A stretch of DNA of 64,000 nt, from NCBI RefSeq assembly GCF_001653565.1, contig NZ_LYPB01000092.1, positions 32,139 through 96,138 of the forward strand, written 5' to 3'. Each line of letters begins with the position of its first letter. The stretch's first letter is position 1. The notes under the pieces are model-generated. The model did no database searches, was not told the origin of the DNA, and was given only the letters and a program-made list of their open reading frames with translations. Source of the stretch: Paenibacillus oryzisoli. Lineage in GTDB: Bacteria; Bacillota; Bacilli; Paenibacillales; NBRC-103111. Of this stretch, positions 17,650 to 27,803 are shown piece after piece. The position numbers and the translations under genes are program-made.

Positions 17650-17940
17650 ATGGACACGATTCTACCATCCGAGATCAAAGCAAGACTCGCACAAGGAGAG
17701 CAGCTAACACTTATCGACGTTCGCGAAGATGAGGAAGTAGCGGAAGGAATGATTCAAGGCGCACTACATATCCCATTAGGCCAATTACCCGAGCGGCTTA
17801 GCGAGATCCCACAAGTCGACGAAGTTATTTTGGTATGCCGTAGTGGAAATCGAAGTGGACGCGCACTAGGCTATCTAGAAGCCAATGGTTATAAAGGACT
17901 TAAGAATATGACTGGCGGCATGCTCGAGTGGGAAGATTAA
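17650..17940 (+). CDS. Rhodanese-like sulfurtransferase
   Basis: Single-domain rhodanese of 96 residues, cytoplasmic, likely to carry sulfane sulfur on a cysteine. Visible: the early LIDVREDEEVAEGMIQGALHIPLG, the active-site loop LVCRSGNRSGRA with the catalytic Cys, and MTGGMLEWED at the end, all classic. The ATG at 17650 has GGAGG upstream; the longer frame begins before the transcript start. It lies between aroA and aroK on the opposite strand. Confidence 0.92.
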   Translation: MDTILPSEIKARLAQGEQLTLIDVREDEEVAEGMIQGALHIPLGQLPERLSEIPQVDEVILVCRSGNRSGRALGYLEANGYKGLKNMTGGMLEWED

Positions 17941-17961
17941 GCTGAAAAGCTTATCTTCTCC

Positions 17962-18471
17962 TTAGTGGCGCGCCGCTTGCTGAATGATGCGATCCGCGAT
18001 TTCATCCTCATTCAAATTTGTCGTATCAATGGACGTATGAGCGAAATCATACGCATGCTTTCTTTGCTCCATTAACGAATGAACACGTTCTTCCAAATCC
18101 CCCTGCAGCAAAGGTCGATTCGTATCGCTGCTTACTCTTTGGATAATCGTTTCTGCATCCGCATTCAATGCGACAACAAAGCCATGCTGTAACATGCATT
18201 TTCGATTAGAATCTGCAAGTACTGCACCACCACCCGTCGCAACAACTTGTCCCTCACTGTCTAATATACGTGCCAACGTCTCGGTTTCCAGGGCGCGAAA
18301 ATGTGCTTCGCCATGATTGCGGAATATTTCCGATATACTCGTCTGTTGCACTTCTTCTAACACAACATCAGAATCGCAAAAACTCCATCCTAAACGCTCT
18401 GCAAGTTTCTTGCCTACAGTTGATTTCCCTGTTCCCATGAATCCAACAAGTACAATATTTCTGACTGTCAC
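17962..18471 (-). CDS. aroK: Shikimate kinase
   Basis: Phosphorylates shikimate with ATP, fifth step of the shikimate pathway. 169 residues from the GTG at 18471, which has AAGGGG upstream; a longer frame starts at 18501. Visible: the Walker A GFMGTGKSTVG; SFCDSDVVLEE with the shikimate-binding Asp; FRALETETLARIL with the substrate Arg; and VATGGGAVL. The lid region RPLLQGDLEERV is also clear. The gene tail abuts the convergent rhodanese gene. Confidence 0.92.
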   Translation of the reverse strand: MTVRNIVLVGFMGTGKSTVGKKLAERLGWSFCDSDVVLEEVQQTSISEIFRNHGEAHFRALETETLARILDSEGQVVATGGGAVLADSNRKCMLQHGFVVALNADAETIIQRVSSDTNRPLLQGDLEERVHSLMEQRKHAYDFAHTSIDTTNLNEDEIADRIIQQAARH

Positions 18472-18640
18472 ACAAATCCCCTTTTCCCATACGCTAGTCA
18501 TACAAACTTTCCCAACATCATACCATAGCCCTTACAGCATGAATACAATCCAACAAAAAATCATATAGTAGTGTGAATAAATTCTAGCACAAACAGTTAA
18601 GATTGGAAGAGAGACCACCAAGGTAAGGAGAGATGGAGCT

Positions 18641-18961
18641 TTGAACCCAACTGTGCTGCAGCCCAACCAAACTACTGCCTTTACGAACCGCACACAACGC
18701 AAATTGGAGCAAATATTGCACCCGAGCTATACGCTATGCAAAGAGGATGTCGTCTGGATTCTAGAATTTATTAAGAAAAAAGTGGCTGAAGAAGACCCGA
18801 TGTTGCAAGGTCTAACTCAACCACGATTATTAAGAAATTTCCGTTATTTTGCCGAGATTTCGCTCATGCTCATCCACAAACGCAATGGCTTCGATCAAGA
18901 AGCTGATCGTCTGAAGATGTGGCTGCGAGAAGCGGCTTACGGCTTACAAGATAAGCAATAA
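18641..18961 (+). CDS. Uncharacterised 106-residue protein
   Basis: No family recognised. Soluble, mostly helical by appearance, no signal or membrane segment. Contains EDVVWILEFIKKKVAEEDP and FRYFAEISLMLIHKRNGFDQEADRLKMWLREAAYG. Start is TTG 18641 with AAGGAG upstream. Its stop codon directly abuts the stop codon of the convergent gnd gene with no intergenic base, so no terminator separates them and transcripts must overlap. Confidence 0.7.
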   Translation: MNPTVLQPNQTTAFTNRTQRKLEQILHPSYTLCKEDVVWILEFIKKKVAEEDPMLQGLTQPRLLRNFRYFAEISLMLIHKRNGFDQEADRLKMWLREAAYGLQDKQ

Positions 18962-20377
<1,416 letters not shown>

Positions 20378-20410
20378 GTCTCTCATACACCCTTCCGATA
20401 TATAAATAGT

Positions 20411-21178
20411 TTAAATCGTCATCGCGCCAAAACCGCCGTCTACTCTCAAAACTGTTCCTGTTACAAAGCTCGATGCTTTCTCTGAAGCCAGGTACACCGC
20501 AGCACCTTGAAGCTCTGCAGCCTCACCAAATCGATTCATTGGCGTATGACGCATAATGGATTCGATCCGCTCAGGTGACAAAATCTTACGATTCTGCTCT
20601 GCTGGGAAAAAGCCTGGAATAATCGCATTGACACGCACGCGGCTCGGAGCGAACTCACGAGCTAAGTTTTGTGTGATATTATTCACAGCTGCTTTGGAAG
20701 CGGAGTAAGTGAAAACACGAGAAAGTGGTGGATCCGAAGAAACGGATGAAATATTAATAATGCTTCCGCCTTCTCCTCGTTCAACCATGTATTTCCCGAA
20801 TACTTGGCAAGCTAGCACGACGCTTTTCAAATTTACCTCCATAATAGAATCCCATTCTTCCATGGAAATGTCAAAGAAAGGTGTCGCACTATTTTTACCT
20901 GGACAATTCATGAGGATATCCGCACTGCCAGACCAAGCGATTACATCTTGAAGGACTCCCTCCAAATCTTCACGTTTCGTTGCATCTGCTTGGAAAGTCT
21001 TAGCTTCGCCGCCAATCGCCGCAATACCCTCACGAACCTGCTCGCTTTTCTCTTGATTGCGCCCAACGATAGCTACTTTTGCACCATGTCCAGCCAGGGC
21101 TAAAGCCATGGAGCCACCAAGTGTGCTATTACCGCCAATAATTACTGCTGTTTTCCCAGAAAGATCGAATAAGTTCAT
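20411..21178 (-). CDS. Short-chain dehydrogenase/reductase of the gluconate operon
   Basis: NAD(P)-dependent oxidoreductase, 255 residues from the ATG at 21178 (GAGAGG upstream). Visible: the cofactor loop IIGGNSTLGGSMALALAG (a TGxxxGxG variant), DILMNCPGKN in place of NNAG, the catalytic Ser in NISSVSS, and YSASKAAVNN with the Tyr/Lys pair. It resembles gluconate 5-dehydrogenase and mannonate/fructuronate oxidoreductases of the SDR class. With a LarA-type epimerase next door, a D-mannonate or keto-gluconate reaction is most likely (inference). Confidence 0.85.
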   Translation of the reverse strand: MNLFDLSGKTAVIIGGNSTLGGSMALALAGHGAKVAIVGRNQEKSEQVREGIAAIGGEAKTFQADATKREDLEGVLQDVIAWSGSADILMNCPGKNSATPFFDISMEEWDSIMEVNLKSVVLACQVFGKYMVERGEGGSIINISSVSSDPPLSRVFTYSASKAAVNNITQNLAREFAPSRVRVNAIIPGFFPAEQNRKILSPERIESIMRHTPMNRFGEAAELQGAAVYLASEKASSFVTGTVLRVDGGFGAMTI

Positions 21179-21220
21179 TGTCGTCATCCTCTCGAATACT
21201 AGTGTTTTGTCTCTCATACT

Positions 21221-22783
21221 TTATGATTGAGGACTCCGTAGGTGCTGACTTTGAAAAGCGGTAATCGCGTCGAATTGATCTTTTAACTGATGATATACGC
21301 TCGTATAAATAGATGTCAATTGTTGATATACGCGATAATCGTTTTCATTCACCTCGTGAGCCTTTCCTACCCCGATCCATTTGTGGGCATGTGATAAGTC
21401 GTCGATCTCTCCCATCGCGAGCAAACCAAGCAAAGCTGCACCAATTCCTGAGCCCTCTATAGAGTCTGGAACGGTTACGGCTGTACCAAGCATATCGGTC
21501 ATCATCTGACGCCAGAACTCCGAACGAGCGAAGCCGCCTGATGCCCGAATAACAGTTGCAGGTCCCATCATTCGTTCCAATGATGTGGCAACGGCTTGAA
21601 TGGAGAACATAACGCCTTCCAATGCAGCACGAATCATATGCTTCTTCTGATGACTAAGCGATAGACCGAAATAAACGCCACGTGCATTCGCATTCCAATA
21701 AGGAGCGCGTTCGCCCGACAGCAAAGGCAAGAAGAGCAAACCATCAGAACCTGCACCCACTTCAGCAGCAAGTGCGGTCAAGTGATCGTAGGGATCCATG
21801 CCCATGCGGCGAGCTTCCTCGGCTTCTGCTGTCGCGATCTGATCTCTCACCCAACGGAAGACGATCCCTCCATTGTTAATCGGCCCGCCAACGACCCAGA
21901 AGTTCTCCGTTAACGCGTAACAGAATAACTTACCTTCTGGATCCGTTTGCGGCTTGTTGACGACACTGCGAACTGCACCGCTCGTGCCGATCGTAACCGC
22001 GACAACACCAGGCTCGAAGGCACCTACGCCAAGGTTGGCAAGTACACCATCAGAAGCGCCAACAATAAACGGCGTTTCCGCGGACAAGCCCATCAAAGCA
22101 GCATACGCCGCGCTCATACCTTGTACACGATGTGTGGTAGGCACAAGCGTAGAGAGCTGTTTCGGCGTTACGCCTGCATAGTCAAGTGCCCCCTCATCCC
22201 AATCCAATTGCTCGAGATTGAATAAGCCAGTGGCACTGGCTAGCGAATGGTCAATTACATACTGACCAAACAGCTTGGCAAACACATACTCTTTAATCCC
22301 TATAAATTTATGAGTCTTTTGAACAAGCGCCGGTTCATGTTCGCCGAACCACTTCAATTTCAAAAGTGGTGACATCGGGTGAATCGGTGTGCCCGTTCTC
22401 GCATAAATCTGTTGACCAAGTCCATTCTGCTTCAAATCCTCCGCATATTTCGCGGCACGATTGTCTGCCCATGTAATACATTGGGTTAATGGCTTATTAG
22501 CCTCATCTACCGCGATTAGACTATGCATCGCCGAGCTGAAAGATACGCAAAGCACTTGTTCAGGCGAGATGTCTTGCTTACGAACAACGGCGCCAATTCC
22601 ATGAACCACCGCATCAAAGATTTGATCCGGATCCTGTTCAGCACGATCTGCGGCAGGTGTGAATAATGGATATTCGATGGAATGGGAGGCAAGTACCTGG
22701 CCATCCCGATTGATGACCAGTGTTTTGGTGCTCGTGGTACCGATATCAGCCGCAATGATATAGGGCTTCTGACTTTCCGTCAT
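21221..22783 (-). CDS. gntK: Gluconokinase, FGGY carbohydrate kinase family
   Basis: Phosphorylates gluconate to 6-phosphogluconate. 520 residues, compared with about 513 for Bacillus GntK. Visible: the N-terminal ATP-binding AADIGTTSTKTLVINRDG, TGTPIHPMSPLLKLKW typical of gluconokinases, GASDGVLANLGVG, and SGGFARSEFWRQMMTDM. It overlaps the upstream LarA-like gene by 4 bp and precedes the SDR and gnd genes. The gnd neighbour supports gluconate over xylulose or glycerol. Confidence 0.9.
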   Translation of the reverse strand: MTESQKPYIIAADIGTTSTKTLVINRDGQVLASHSIEYPLFTPAADRAEQDPDQIFDAVVHGIGAVVRKQDISPEQVLCVSFSSAMHSLIAVDEANKPLTQCITWADNRAAKYAEDLKQNGLGQQIYARTGTPIHPMSPLLKLKWFGEHEPALVQKTHKFIGIKEYVFAKLFGQYVIDHSLASATGLFNLEQLDWDEGALDYAGVTPKQLSTLVPTTHRVQGMSAAYAALMGLSAETPFIVGASDGVLANLGVGAFEPGVVAVTIGTSGAVRSVVNKPQTDPEGKLFCYALTENFWVVGGPINNGGIVFRWVRDQIATAEAEEARRMGMDPYDHLTALAAEVGAGSDGLLFLPLLSGERAPYWNANARGVYFGLSLSHQKKHMIRAALEGVMFSIQAVATSLERMMGPATVIRASGGFARSEFWRQMMTDMLGTAVTVPDSIEGSGIGAALLGLLAMGEIDDLSHAHKWIGVGKAHEVNENDYRVYQQLTSIYTSVYHQLKDQFDAITAFQSQHLRSPQS

Positions 22784-24051
22784 GTGCGAAGATTCCCCTC
22801 TGCATTAAATAATAAATCATAAGGCTCTGATAAAATTTCGATATCCGGATGCTGACGAGCAGCATCAAGGAGGTTCACTGAAATTTCAATCTCACCTAAG
22901 TGGAGTGTATCTTGGATACGAACAAGCTTACAGGTCGTATAATCCAAGATATTACACGTTTTCACGGCTGCTTTGATTGCATAGAAATCATTTTCTAACG
23001 TCGTCGCGATTTTCGTTGGTGCGCACACGGTCGATGTTAATCCGTTGGCATAGGTGAATTCTAGATTTGTTTTATCTACCAAACGTTGTGTCGTAAAATC
23101 AGCCGTACCCACACCATTAGCATTGCCTTTGGTTTCATGTGTCAAATCAAGAACAACCATCTTCGACACTTCGGGTCCGCCATGTGCATACGGGGTAGGA
23201 TAGCGCCCCGTCACGTTGGGATCCATGCCATCGCCGCTAATGTTTTTACCGATGTAGTCAATTACAAGAACATCGATTTCATCGAATAAAATTTTGGGTA
23301 AACGAGATTTCGCTTCTACAAGCAGAAGCTCCTCACGTGCCTCAATCTCAGCCGCAGGAAGTACTTCAACCTGACAAGTCTCGTCGTAAGCATTCTCAAC
23401 AAGCGCTACTCCGAAAACGATGGGCAGCTTCTCAATCATCAAATTCGCCATAGCGGGGACATTCTCAGCCATGTATTTAAATCCGAGCTGATGGCAAGCT
23501 TCCGCGCCTTTTTGTTTACCAAGACCAATCGCGATCATCTTCATGATGCCGCTCTCAATGCGTCCGCGGAATGCTGTATGCGGTTTAACACGATTAATGA
23601 CGACAATGGCGTCTGCTTCTGATGCAATGCGATCCACATAAACAGGCAAACCGTTTGGCAGCTGATCAATTTGAACAACTTCCATAGAAGAACGAATAGG
23701 TGCACCCATCGTTTCTTCGGTAATACCGAAGTGCTGAAGCACCTCAGTCTGACCCTCTGCCGTCGCCCCGCCATGGCTTCCCATACAAGGAACGATAAAC
23801 GGATGTGCCCCTCTCGCCTTGATCGCATCCAAGGTTGTCTTCGTGAAGCCCGCGATATTCGCAATCCCTCTACTTCCTACGGCAACAGCAACCTGCTGTC
23901 CAGGAAGGATGCTGGGCATAACCCCGCTGCTTTCCAACTTATCAGCAAGCTCTTGCAGAGGATTGTCCAAGATCGTACGATCGAACTTCTGGCGAATTTT
24001 GACCATTTGTGGAATCGGAATATCATTTAACAGCTCTCGTAAAACACTCAT
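22780..24051 (-). CDS. LarA-superfamily nickel-pincer-dependent racemase/epimerase (candidate gluconate 2-epimerase)
   Basis: 423 residues. Belongs to the lactate racemase (LarA, DUF2088) superfamily, whose members use a nickel-pincer nucleotide cofactor to invert alpha-hydroxyacids. Visible: VPCMGSHGGATAEGQ with the family His, and NRVKPHTAFRGRIESGIMKM with conserved Lys and His residues, then GLGKQKGAEACHQLG. Members with D-gluconate 2-epimerase activity have been reported. Its place between the regulator and gluconokinase makes D-gluconate/D-mannonate the best guess. The cofactor genes larB, larC and larE are not in this window. ATG after GGGAG. Confidence 0.82.
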   Translation of the reverse strand: MSVLRELLNDIPIPQMVKIRQKFDRTILDNPLQELADKLESSGVMPSILPGQQVAVAVGSRGIANIAGFTKTTLDAIKARGAHPFIVPCMGSHGGATAEGQTEVLQHFGITEETMGAPIRSSMEVVQIDQLPNGLPVYVDRIASEADAIVVINRVKPHTAFRGRIESGIMKMIAIGLGKQKGAEACHQLGFKYMAENVPAMANLMIEKLPIVFGVALVENAYDETCQVEVLPAAEIEAREELLLVEAKSRLPKILFDEIDVLVIDYIGKNISGDGMDPNVTGRYPTPYAHGGPEVSKMVVLDLTHETKGNANGVGTADFTTQRLVDKTNLEFTYANGLTSTVCAPTKIATTLENDFYAIKAAVKTCNILDYTTCKLVRIQDTLHLGEIEISVNLLDAARQHPDIEILSEPYDLLFNAEGNLRT

Positions 24052-24069
24052 CGATTTCTCCCACTTTCC

Positions 24070-25074
24070 TTATGCATGTAATGGTTGCACGGATTCCCGA
24101 ACAATTAACTCTGTTCGCAAGAGCACTTGCTCTGTTTCATTCAATTTGTTCTCTATATTACCTAGAAGACGCAATGCGCCTTCTTCGCTAATTTGTTCTA
24201 TCGGCCTGCGTACAGTCGTTAAGGCTGGGGTCACGTATGCTGCGAAAACCGTATCGTCAAAACCGACGACAGATATGTCTTTCGGAACTTGCAAACCTGC
24301 TTCAAATACGGCTTTAATAGCTCCCAATGCCATCTCATCATTGCAGCAAAAAACCGCAGTCGGTCTCTCTTCGAGGCTTAGAAATTGCCCCATCGCCTTA
24401 TGACCGCTTTCCAAATCGTAAAGTCCTGGCATACGGAACGAATCTGGAACGGTAATCCCATAATGCTCCATTGCACGTTCAAAGCCATCCTTGCGATTCT
24501 GTGCCGATTTAAATCCCTTACGTCCCTCGATTAGAGCAATTTTCTTATGCCCTTGGTTGACAAGGAAAGCTCCTGCATGAAAAGCACCTTGCTCCTCATC
24601 CGAGAGGACATTCAGAACACCAGGGGTGTCCACAGGCCGATTCAGTACGACGAGCGGAATTCCTTTGTTGGCAATATGCTCAATAATCGGCCCATCATCA
24701 TCACTTTGGCTAACAATAATTATGCCGTCAAAGCTCTTCTTGGTGATGGAATGAAAGCTCGTGTAATCATCAATACCCTTGACAATCAATTGGTACCGAT
24801 CTCGAATTACGGAGTTAACCCCTCGAATGGCCTCGTAGAAGAAACCAGCAGAAGTTCCATTGCTTAGTGTGGTAAAGAATAGCCCTAAGTTATACGAACG
24901 ATCCAACACTAAACTTTTCGCATTATAATTCGGCGTGTAATCCAGCTGTTCAGCGATGATGCGAATGCGCTCCTTGGTCTCTTCCTGGATGAGCGGACTG
25001 TTATTCAACGCTCTGGAAACTGTCGTGTGAGAAACCCCCGCGAGCTTCGCAATATCCTTAATAGTTGCGCTCAT
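24070..25074 (-). CDS. LacI-family regulator of the gluconate operon
   Basis: 334 residues. N-terminal helix-turn-helix TIKDIAKLAGVSHTTVSRAL, then a periplasmic-binding-protein-like effector domain with IALIEGRKGFKSAQNRKDGFERAM and CCNDEMALGAIKAVFEAG. First gene of the operon, 18 nt upstream of the LarA-like gene, so it likely controls its own transcription together with the pathway. A sugar acid such as gluconate is the likely effector. Start ATG after GAGGTGA. It resembles CcpA only at family level. Confidence 0.9.
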   Translation of the reverse strand: MSATIKDIAKLAGVSHTTVSRALNNSPLIQEETKERIRIIAEQLDYTPNYNAKSLVLDRSYNLGLFFTTLSNGTSAGFFYEAIRGVNSVIRDRYQLIVKGIDDYTSFHSITKKSFDGIIIVSQSDDDGPIIEHIANKGIPLVVLNRPVDTPGVLNVLSDEEQGAFHAGAFLVNQGHKKIALIEGRKGFKSAQNRKDGFERAMEHYGITVPDSFRMPGLYDLESGHKAMGQFLSLEERPTAVFCCNDEMALGAIKAVFEAGLQVPKDISVVGFDDTVFAAYVTPALTTVRRPIEQISEEGALRLLGNIENKLNETEQVLLRTELIVRESVQPLHA

Positions 25075-25107
25075 ACATTCACCTCAAGTAGAAGCATATC
25101 ACATCCA

Positions 25108-25121
25108 TGCACACGTTAACA
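25108..25121 (-). promoter_or_regulatory. LacI/cre-type operator at the gluconate operon promoter
   Basis: Minus strand TGTTAACGTGTGCA, an imperfect dyad with central CG that matches 12 of 14 positions of the cre consensus. It sits about 34 nt upstream of the regulator gene and overlaps a weak promoter (TTGTTA, 18 nt, TATGCT). It could serve autoregulation or CcpA repression. Confidence 0.45.
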
Positions 25122-25139
25122 ATAGTCTTTTCGCTAGAC

Positions 25140-25163
25140 AAAAAAACTCCCCTTTCAGGGAGT
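25140..25163 (-). terminator. Terminator upstream of the gluconate operon
   Basis: Minus strand ACTCCC and GGGAGT arms followed by a long T run. Second of two tandem terminators after the 25264 gene. Confidence 0.7.
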
Positions 25164-25202
25164 GTATCACCTATGATATTTATAATTCCTCTTATAAACA
25201 CA

Positions 25203-25241
25203 CAAAAGAGAGTCCCGTATACGTTCATACAGGCTCTCTTT
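25203..25241 (-). terminator. Terminator of the 25264 gene
   Basis: AAAGAGAG and CTCTCTTT arms on the minus strand, 22 nt past the stop codon. Confidence 0.7.
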
Positions 25242-25263
25242 CATCCCAGCACACTATTCATTC

Positions 25264-25860
25264 TCACATCTCCAATAGAAGCATTTCTTGTCTCAACTCG
25301 ATCAATTTCACTTTACTTTCCATGGCGGCTTTGGTGTCCCCTGAAGACAGTGCATCTTGCAACGTAGCTAATTCATAATCAAGCTCCATGCGCAAAATAG
25401 GGATGCGTTCATCTGTCCTCTTCGATCTTAGTGCTTGCATGACTTCTTCTACGGTCACAGCAGGCTCCTTCTGATACAGCACCTTATGTTCAATTCCGCT
25501 AATCTCCACCATGCGGATGATTTCCCCGAACATAATATTCTCAATGAGAATTTGCCGATCCTTAAATCTTTTAACTACGGCATGACCTCGCGTATCGCCA
25601 ATCAGCTTCTCCATCATTTCAGCAAGCTTCTCATCTTTGAATGAATAATTGCCAACAATCTTATACTTCTCGCCGATCCGTTCGAATTTCAGTTTAATTA
25701 ACTTGCGTCCAGTACGAATAGAAATGATAAACTGAAGTTCACTTTCATTCCAGTATAGCGAGTAGCCTTCTTGGATGAGTGCTTTAATGAAGTTCCGGAT
25801 TAGCCGGCGATCAAATCGTAACTCTAGGTTGCAATATTCCACTTCATGACTCTTACTCAC
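25264..25860 (-). CDS. Uncharacterised 198-residue protein
   Basis: No family recognised. Soluble, charged, with an alpha/beta look in the first half (FRIRNFIKAL-like helix, YSLYWNESELQFIISI strand) and a helical C-terminus rich in Glu and Leu (ELDYELATLQDALSSGDTKAAMESK). Start: GTG 25860, which has an almost perfect GGAGGGGATT directly upstream. The longer frame uses a TTG at 25911 with a weak ribosome binding site. Followed by two tandem terminators, so strongly insulated from the gluconate operon. Confidence 0.7.
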   Translation of the reverse strand: MSKSHEVEYCNLELRFDRRLIRNFIKALIQEGYSLYWNESELQFIISIRTGRKLIKLKFERIGEKYKIVGNYSFKDEKLAEMMEKLIGDTRGHAVVKRFKDRQILIENIMFGEIIRMVEISGIEHKVLYQKEPAVTVEEVMQALRSKRTDERIPILRMELDYELATLQDALSSGDTKAAMESKVKLIELRQEMLLLEM

Positions 25861-25992
25861 GGCAATCCCCTCCATAATTGGCGCAAACCATTTATTTAAA
25901 TATTCAGACAACTTGTGTTCTTACAGTTATCTTATTATGAATTCTATGTTTTAGCAACTTGGATTATGGATATTTTTTTAAAAGAAAGCGCA

Positions 25993-26022
25993 CAAAAAAG
26001 CCGATGCCTGTTTGCCATCAGC
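25993..26022 (-). terminator. Terminator of the DUF6953-like gene
   Basis: Minus strand GCTGATG and CATCGGC arms with TTTTTT after them. Confidence 0.7.
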
Positions 26023-26049
26023 TACAGCCCATGTCACGCTAACTAATGA

Positions 26050-26280
26050 TTAATGCCAGCCCCAGAAAAATCCATCGCGTTCCCATGCTGCCCTGCCGCC
26101 ATGCAATTTCTTGAAGATTTTCTTAACCTCTTTGGAAATGGCTTGATTTCCATTGTCATTCACATAAATAAAGGATTCCCCAAAATTCTTAAGAATATAG
26201 TCGACGGCCTCCTTTTGATACAAAATCCCTGCCGATTTCAACTCATTCAACATCCACTCTGCAACGTCATTCGCAGTCAT
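26050..26280 (-). CDS. Small DUF6953-like protein
   Basis: 76 residues from the ATG at 26280. Pattern: MTANDVAEWMLNELKSAGILYQ, then EAVDYILKNFGESFIYVNDNGN, ending in aromatic residues WERDGFFWGWH. This layout matches small Bacillales proteins grouped as DUF6953; function unknown. A longer frame exists up to 26436, but the family starts at the MTA position and a GGAAGGGAG lies upstream at a rather long distance. A mirror-image plus-strand frame over the same region is not coding. Confidence 0.65.
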   Translation of the reverse strand: MTANDVAEWMLNELKSAGILYQKEAVDYILKNFGESFIYVNDNGNQAISKEVKKIFKKLHGGRAAWERDGFFWGWH

Positions 26281-26469
26281 TCGCCAACCATTCTCCCTTC
26301 CTTGTCCATTCGACCAGTATACCATACTTCCATGCAAAATCCGCACTTGACTAAGGACACGAGCACAATCATCGCAAAAGTCGCGCTTAGCCCATGCCAT
26401 CTCCCCCATTACTCCATATGCTATGTCGAAAGTCAATGAACAGGTCTTATAACAGAGAGGGTGAATGAA

Positions 26470-26586
26470 ATGGGTTATGGCGTAGCAGGTGTAGGTGGCG
26501 TTGGCTGTGGCGGTGGTTCGTCAGCAGCAGCAATTTTGGTACTTTTCATCTTGTTGGTTATTATCTCTAGCGCTTTTGTAATCTAA
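26470..26586 (+). CDS. YjcZ-family sporulation mini-protein
   Basis: 38 residues. Begins MGYGVAGVGGVGCGGGSS, then a hydrophobic segment AAAILVLFILLVIISSAFVI up to the stop. The Gly/Tyr-rich head plus one transmembrane helix is the signature of YjcZ/YjcN-type spore proteins. GAGAGGGTG lies just upstream. A sequence CATATGCTA at 26415-26423 fits the SigK -10 consensus CATANNNTA, though no clear -35 is seen; mother-cell expression late in sporulation is plausible. A strong hairpin follows. Confidence 0.85.
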   Translation: MGYGVAGVGGVGCGGGSSAAAILVLFILLVIISSAFVI

Positions 26587-26600
26587 TACTTCACAGATAT

Positions 26601-26636
26601 CAAAGGGCAGCCCTGCACGTCAGGAGCTGCCCTTTG
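26601..26636. terminator. Bidirectional hairpin terminator
   Basis: Perfect AAAGGGCAGC and GCTGCCCTTT arms between the YjcZ-like gene and the convergent ABC permease; the T run is short. Confidence 0.6.
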
Positions 26637-26642
26637 AGTTCA

Positions 26643-27803
26643 TTAACCTGCTTCGGACTCCATCGGCTTGAGGATAGCTGAGCCAATACTCATCAGGATA
26701 AGCCCGAATAATGCCAATACCCCCATATGCATCCACATGTGAGATAACGGTTGACCTGCTGACATTCGTTCAATAGCATCGAGTGCCCACTTTTGCGGAA
26801 CAAAGTTTGCGAGCTTTTGCATCCAATCCGGCATGAGACTAATCGGCCAGAAGCATCCACCAAGCATGCAGGTTGGTGTGACAACGAGTGAGTTAATCAC
26901 GTTCATATTGGTTGCATTTTTAACCATGCTAGCTACAGTACTAGCTATTCCCATGCTCGCTAGCAAGAAGAATTCTAAGATAATAAACTGAGGTAGGAAT
27001 GGGAGGCCATACTCATAACCAGCTACGTATCTCGTAATGAAGAGAATAACAAGCACTTGAAGTGTGCCTACAGCAAAGCTGCCCAAGAAATTCCCTGCTA
27101 CAATTTCAATAGCCCGTACTGGCGCTGTGTACGTTCTTGCCATGGTACGAAATCTTCGATCTTCCATAACGAGGGACACCGTACTATTGATTAAACTCAT
27201 CATAAAGATCAGCATAAAACCAATGACTATATGCATGTTGGGATTGGTATACATATGCAAATCCGTTATGTTAGGACTTATTTGATGCTTTTGCATGAAA
27301 GCTAGAGTTTGCAAAGCGAGCTCTTGCAAAGCAGTCCCTGTCAGTCCCTGCTCACTATATGTGGAGATCGTGTCTTGATACCTAGCTAAGATCCCATCTA
27401 GGCTTATTTGAAGCGTAACCGTTGATTCATTCGCATTCAGTTGATACATCTCAAGCTGCGGCGGAGTTCCTCCAGCGAATAACTTTTGGCTTAAATCAGC
27501 TGGAATGATGAAGGCGCCGGTGACCTTCTGTTTAATAACATCGCTTTTCAACTCAGCTTCAGAAGCAGCCGATACCAGCCGGTAGTCAGGGAATGCACCC
27601 AATTCTTGTACGATCTGCGTGCCTAAAGTACCTTGATCTAAATTAAGATAGGCGATATCTGCTCGATTCTCGCTTTGTTTACCAAGAACTGCAATAATTA
27701 GTGAAACTGCGGCAGTTGGAATAATCAAGTAGAGAAGCAATCCTTTTCTTTGAAAGAGAGACCGACGAAGCATATTGAGCGCGATCACAATGCTATTACT
27801 CAT
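26643..27803 (-). CDS. ABC-2 type exporter permease (second subunit)
   Basis: 386 residues from the ATG at 27803 (GGGGGATATC upstream). One N-terminal membrane segment (LLLYLIIPTAAVSLIIAVLG), a long extracytoplasmic domain of about 170 residues, then five to six C-terminal helices, ending with a PQKWALDAIERM helix. This is the YhgE/YhaP-like ABC-2 layout. It overlaps the preceding permease gene by 8 bp, so the two likely form a heterodimer with the ATPase at 28993. Substrate unknown. Confidence 0.88.
   Translation of the reverse strand: MSNSIVIALNMLRRSLFQRKGLLLYLIIPTAAVSLIIAVLGKQSENRADIAYLNLDQGTLGTQIVQELGAFPDYRLVSAASEAELKSDVIKQKVTGAFIIPADLSQKLFAGGTPPQLEMYQLNANESTVTLQISLDGILARYQDTISTYSEQGLTGTALQELALQTLAFMQKHQISPNITDLHMYTNPNMHIVIGFMLIFMMSLINSTVSLVMEDRRFRTMARTYTAPVRAIEIVAGNFLGSFAVGTLQVLVILFITRYVAGYEYGLPFLPQFIILEFFLLASMGIASTVASMVKNATNMNVINSLVVTPTCMLGGCFWPISLMPDWMQKLANFVPQKWALDAIERMSAGQPLSHMWMHMGVLALFGLILMSIGSAILKPMESEAG

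Noticed and set aside
17938..17953. TAAGCT-GAAA-AGCTTA hairpin between rhodanese and aroK as a terminator
   Set aside because: Six-bp stem with no T run on either strand; too weak to call.
26053..26439. 128-codon plus-strand frame mirroring the DUF6953-like gene
   Set aside because: It is the antisense of the coding frame, lacks a ribosome binding site, and its translation shows no domain.
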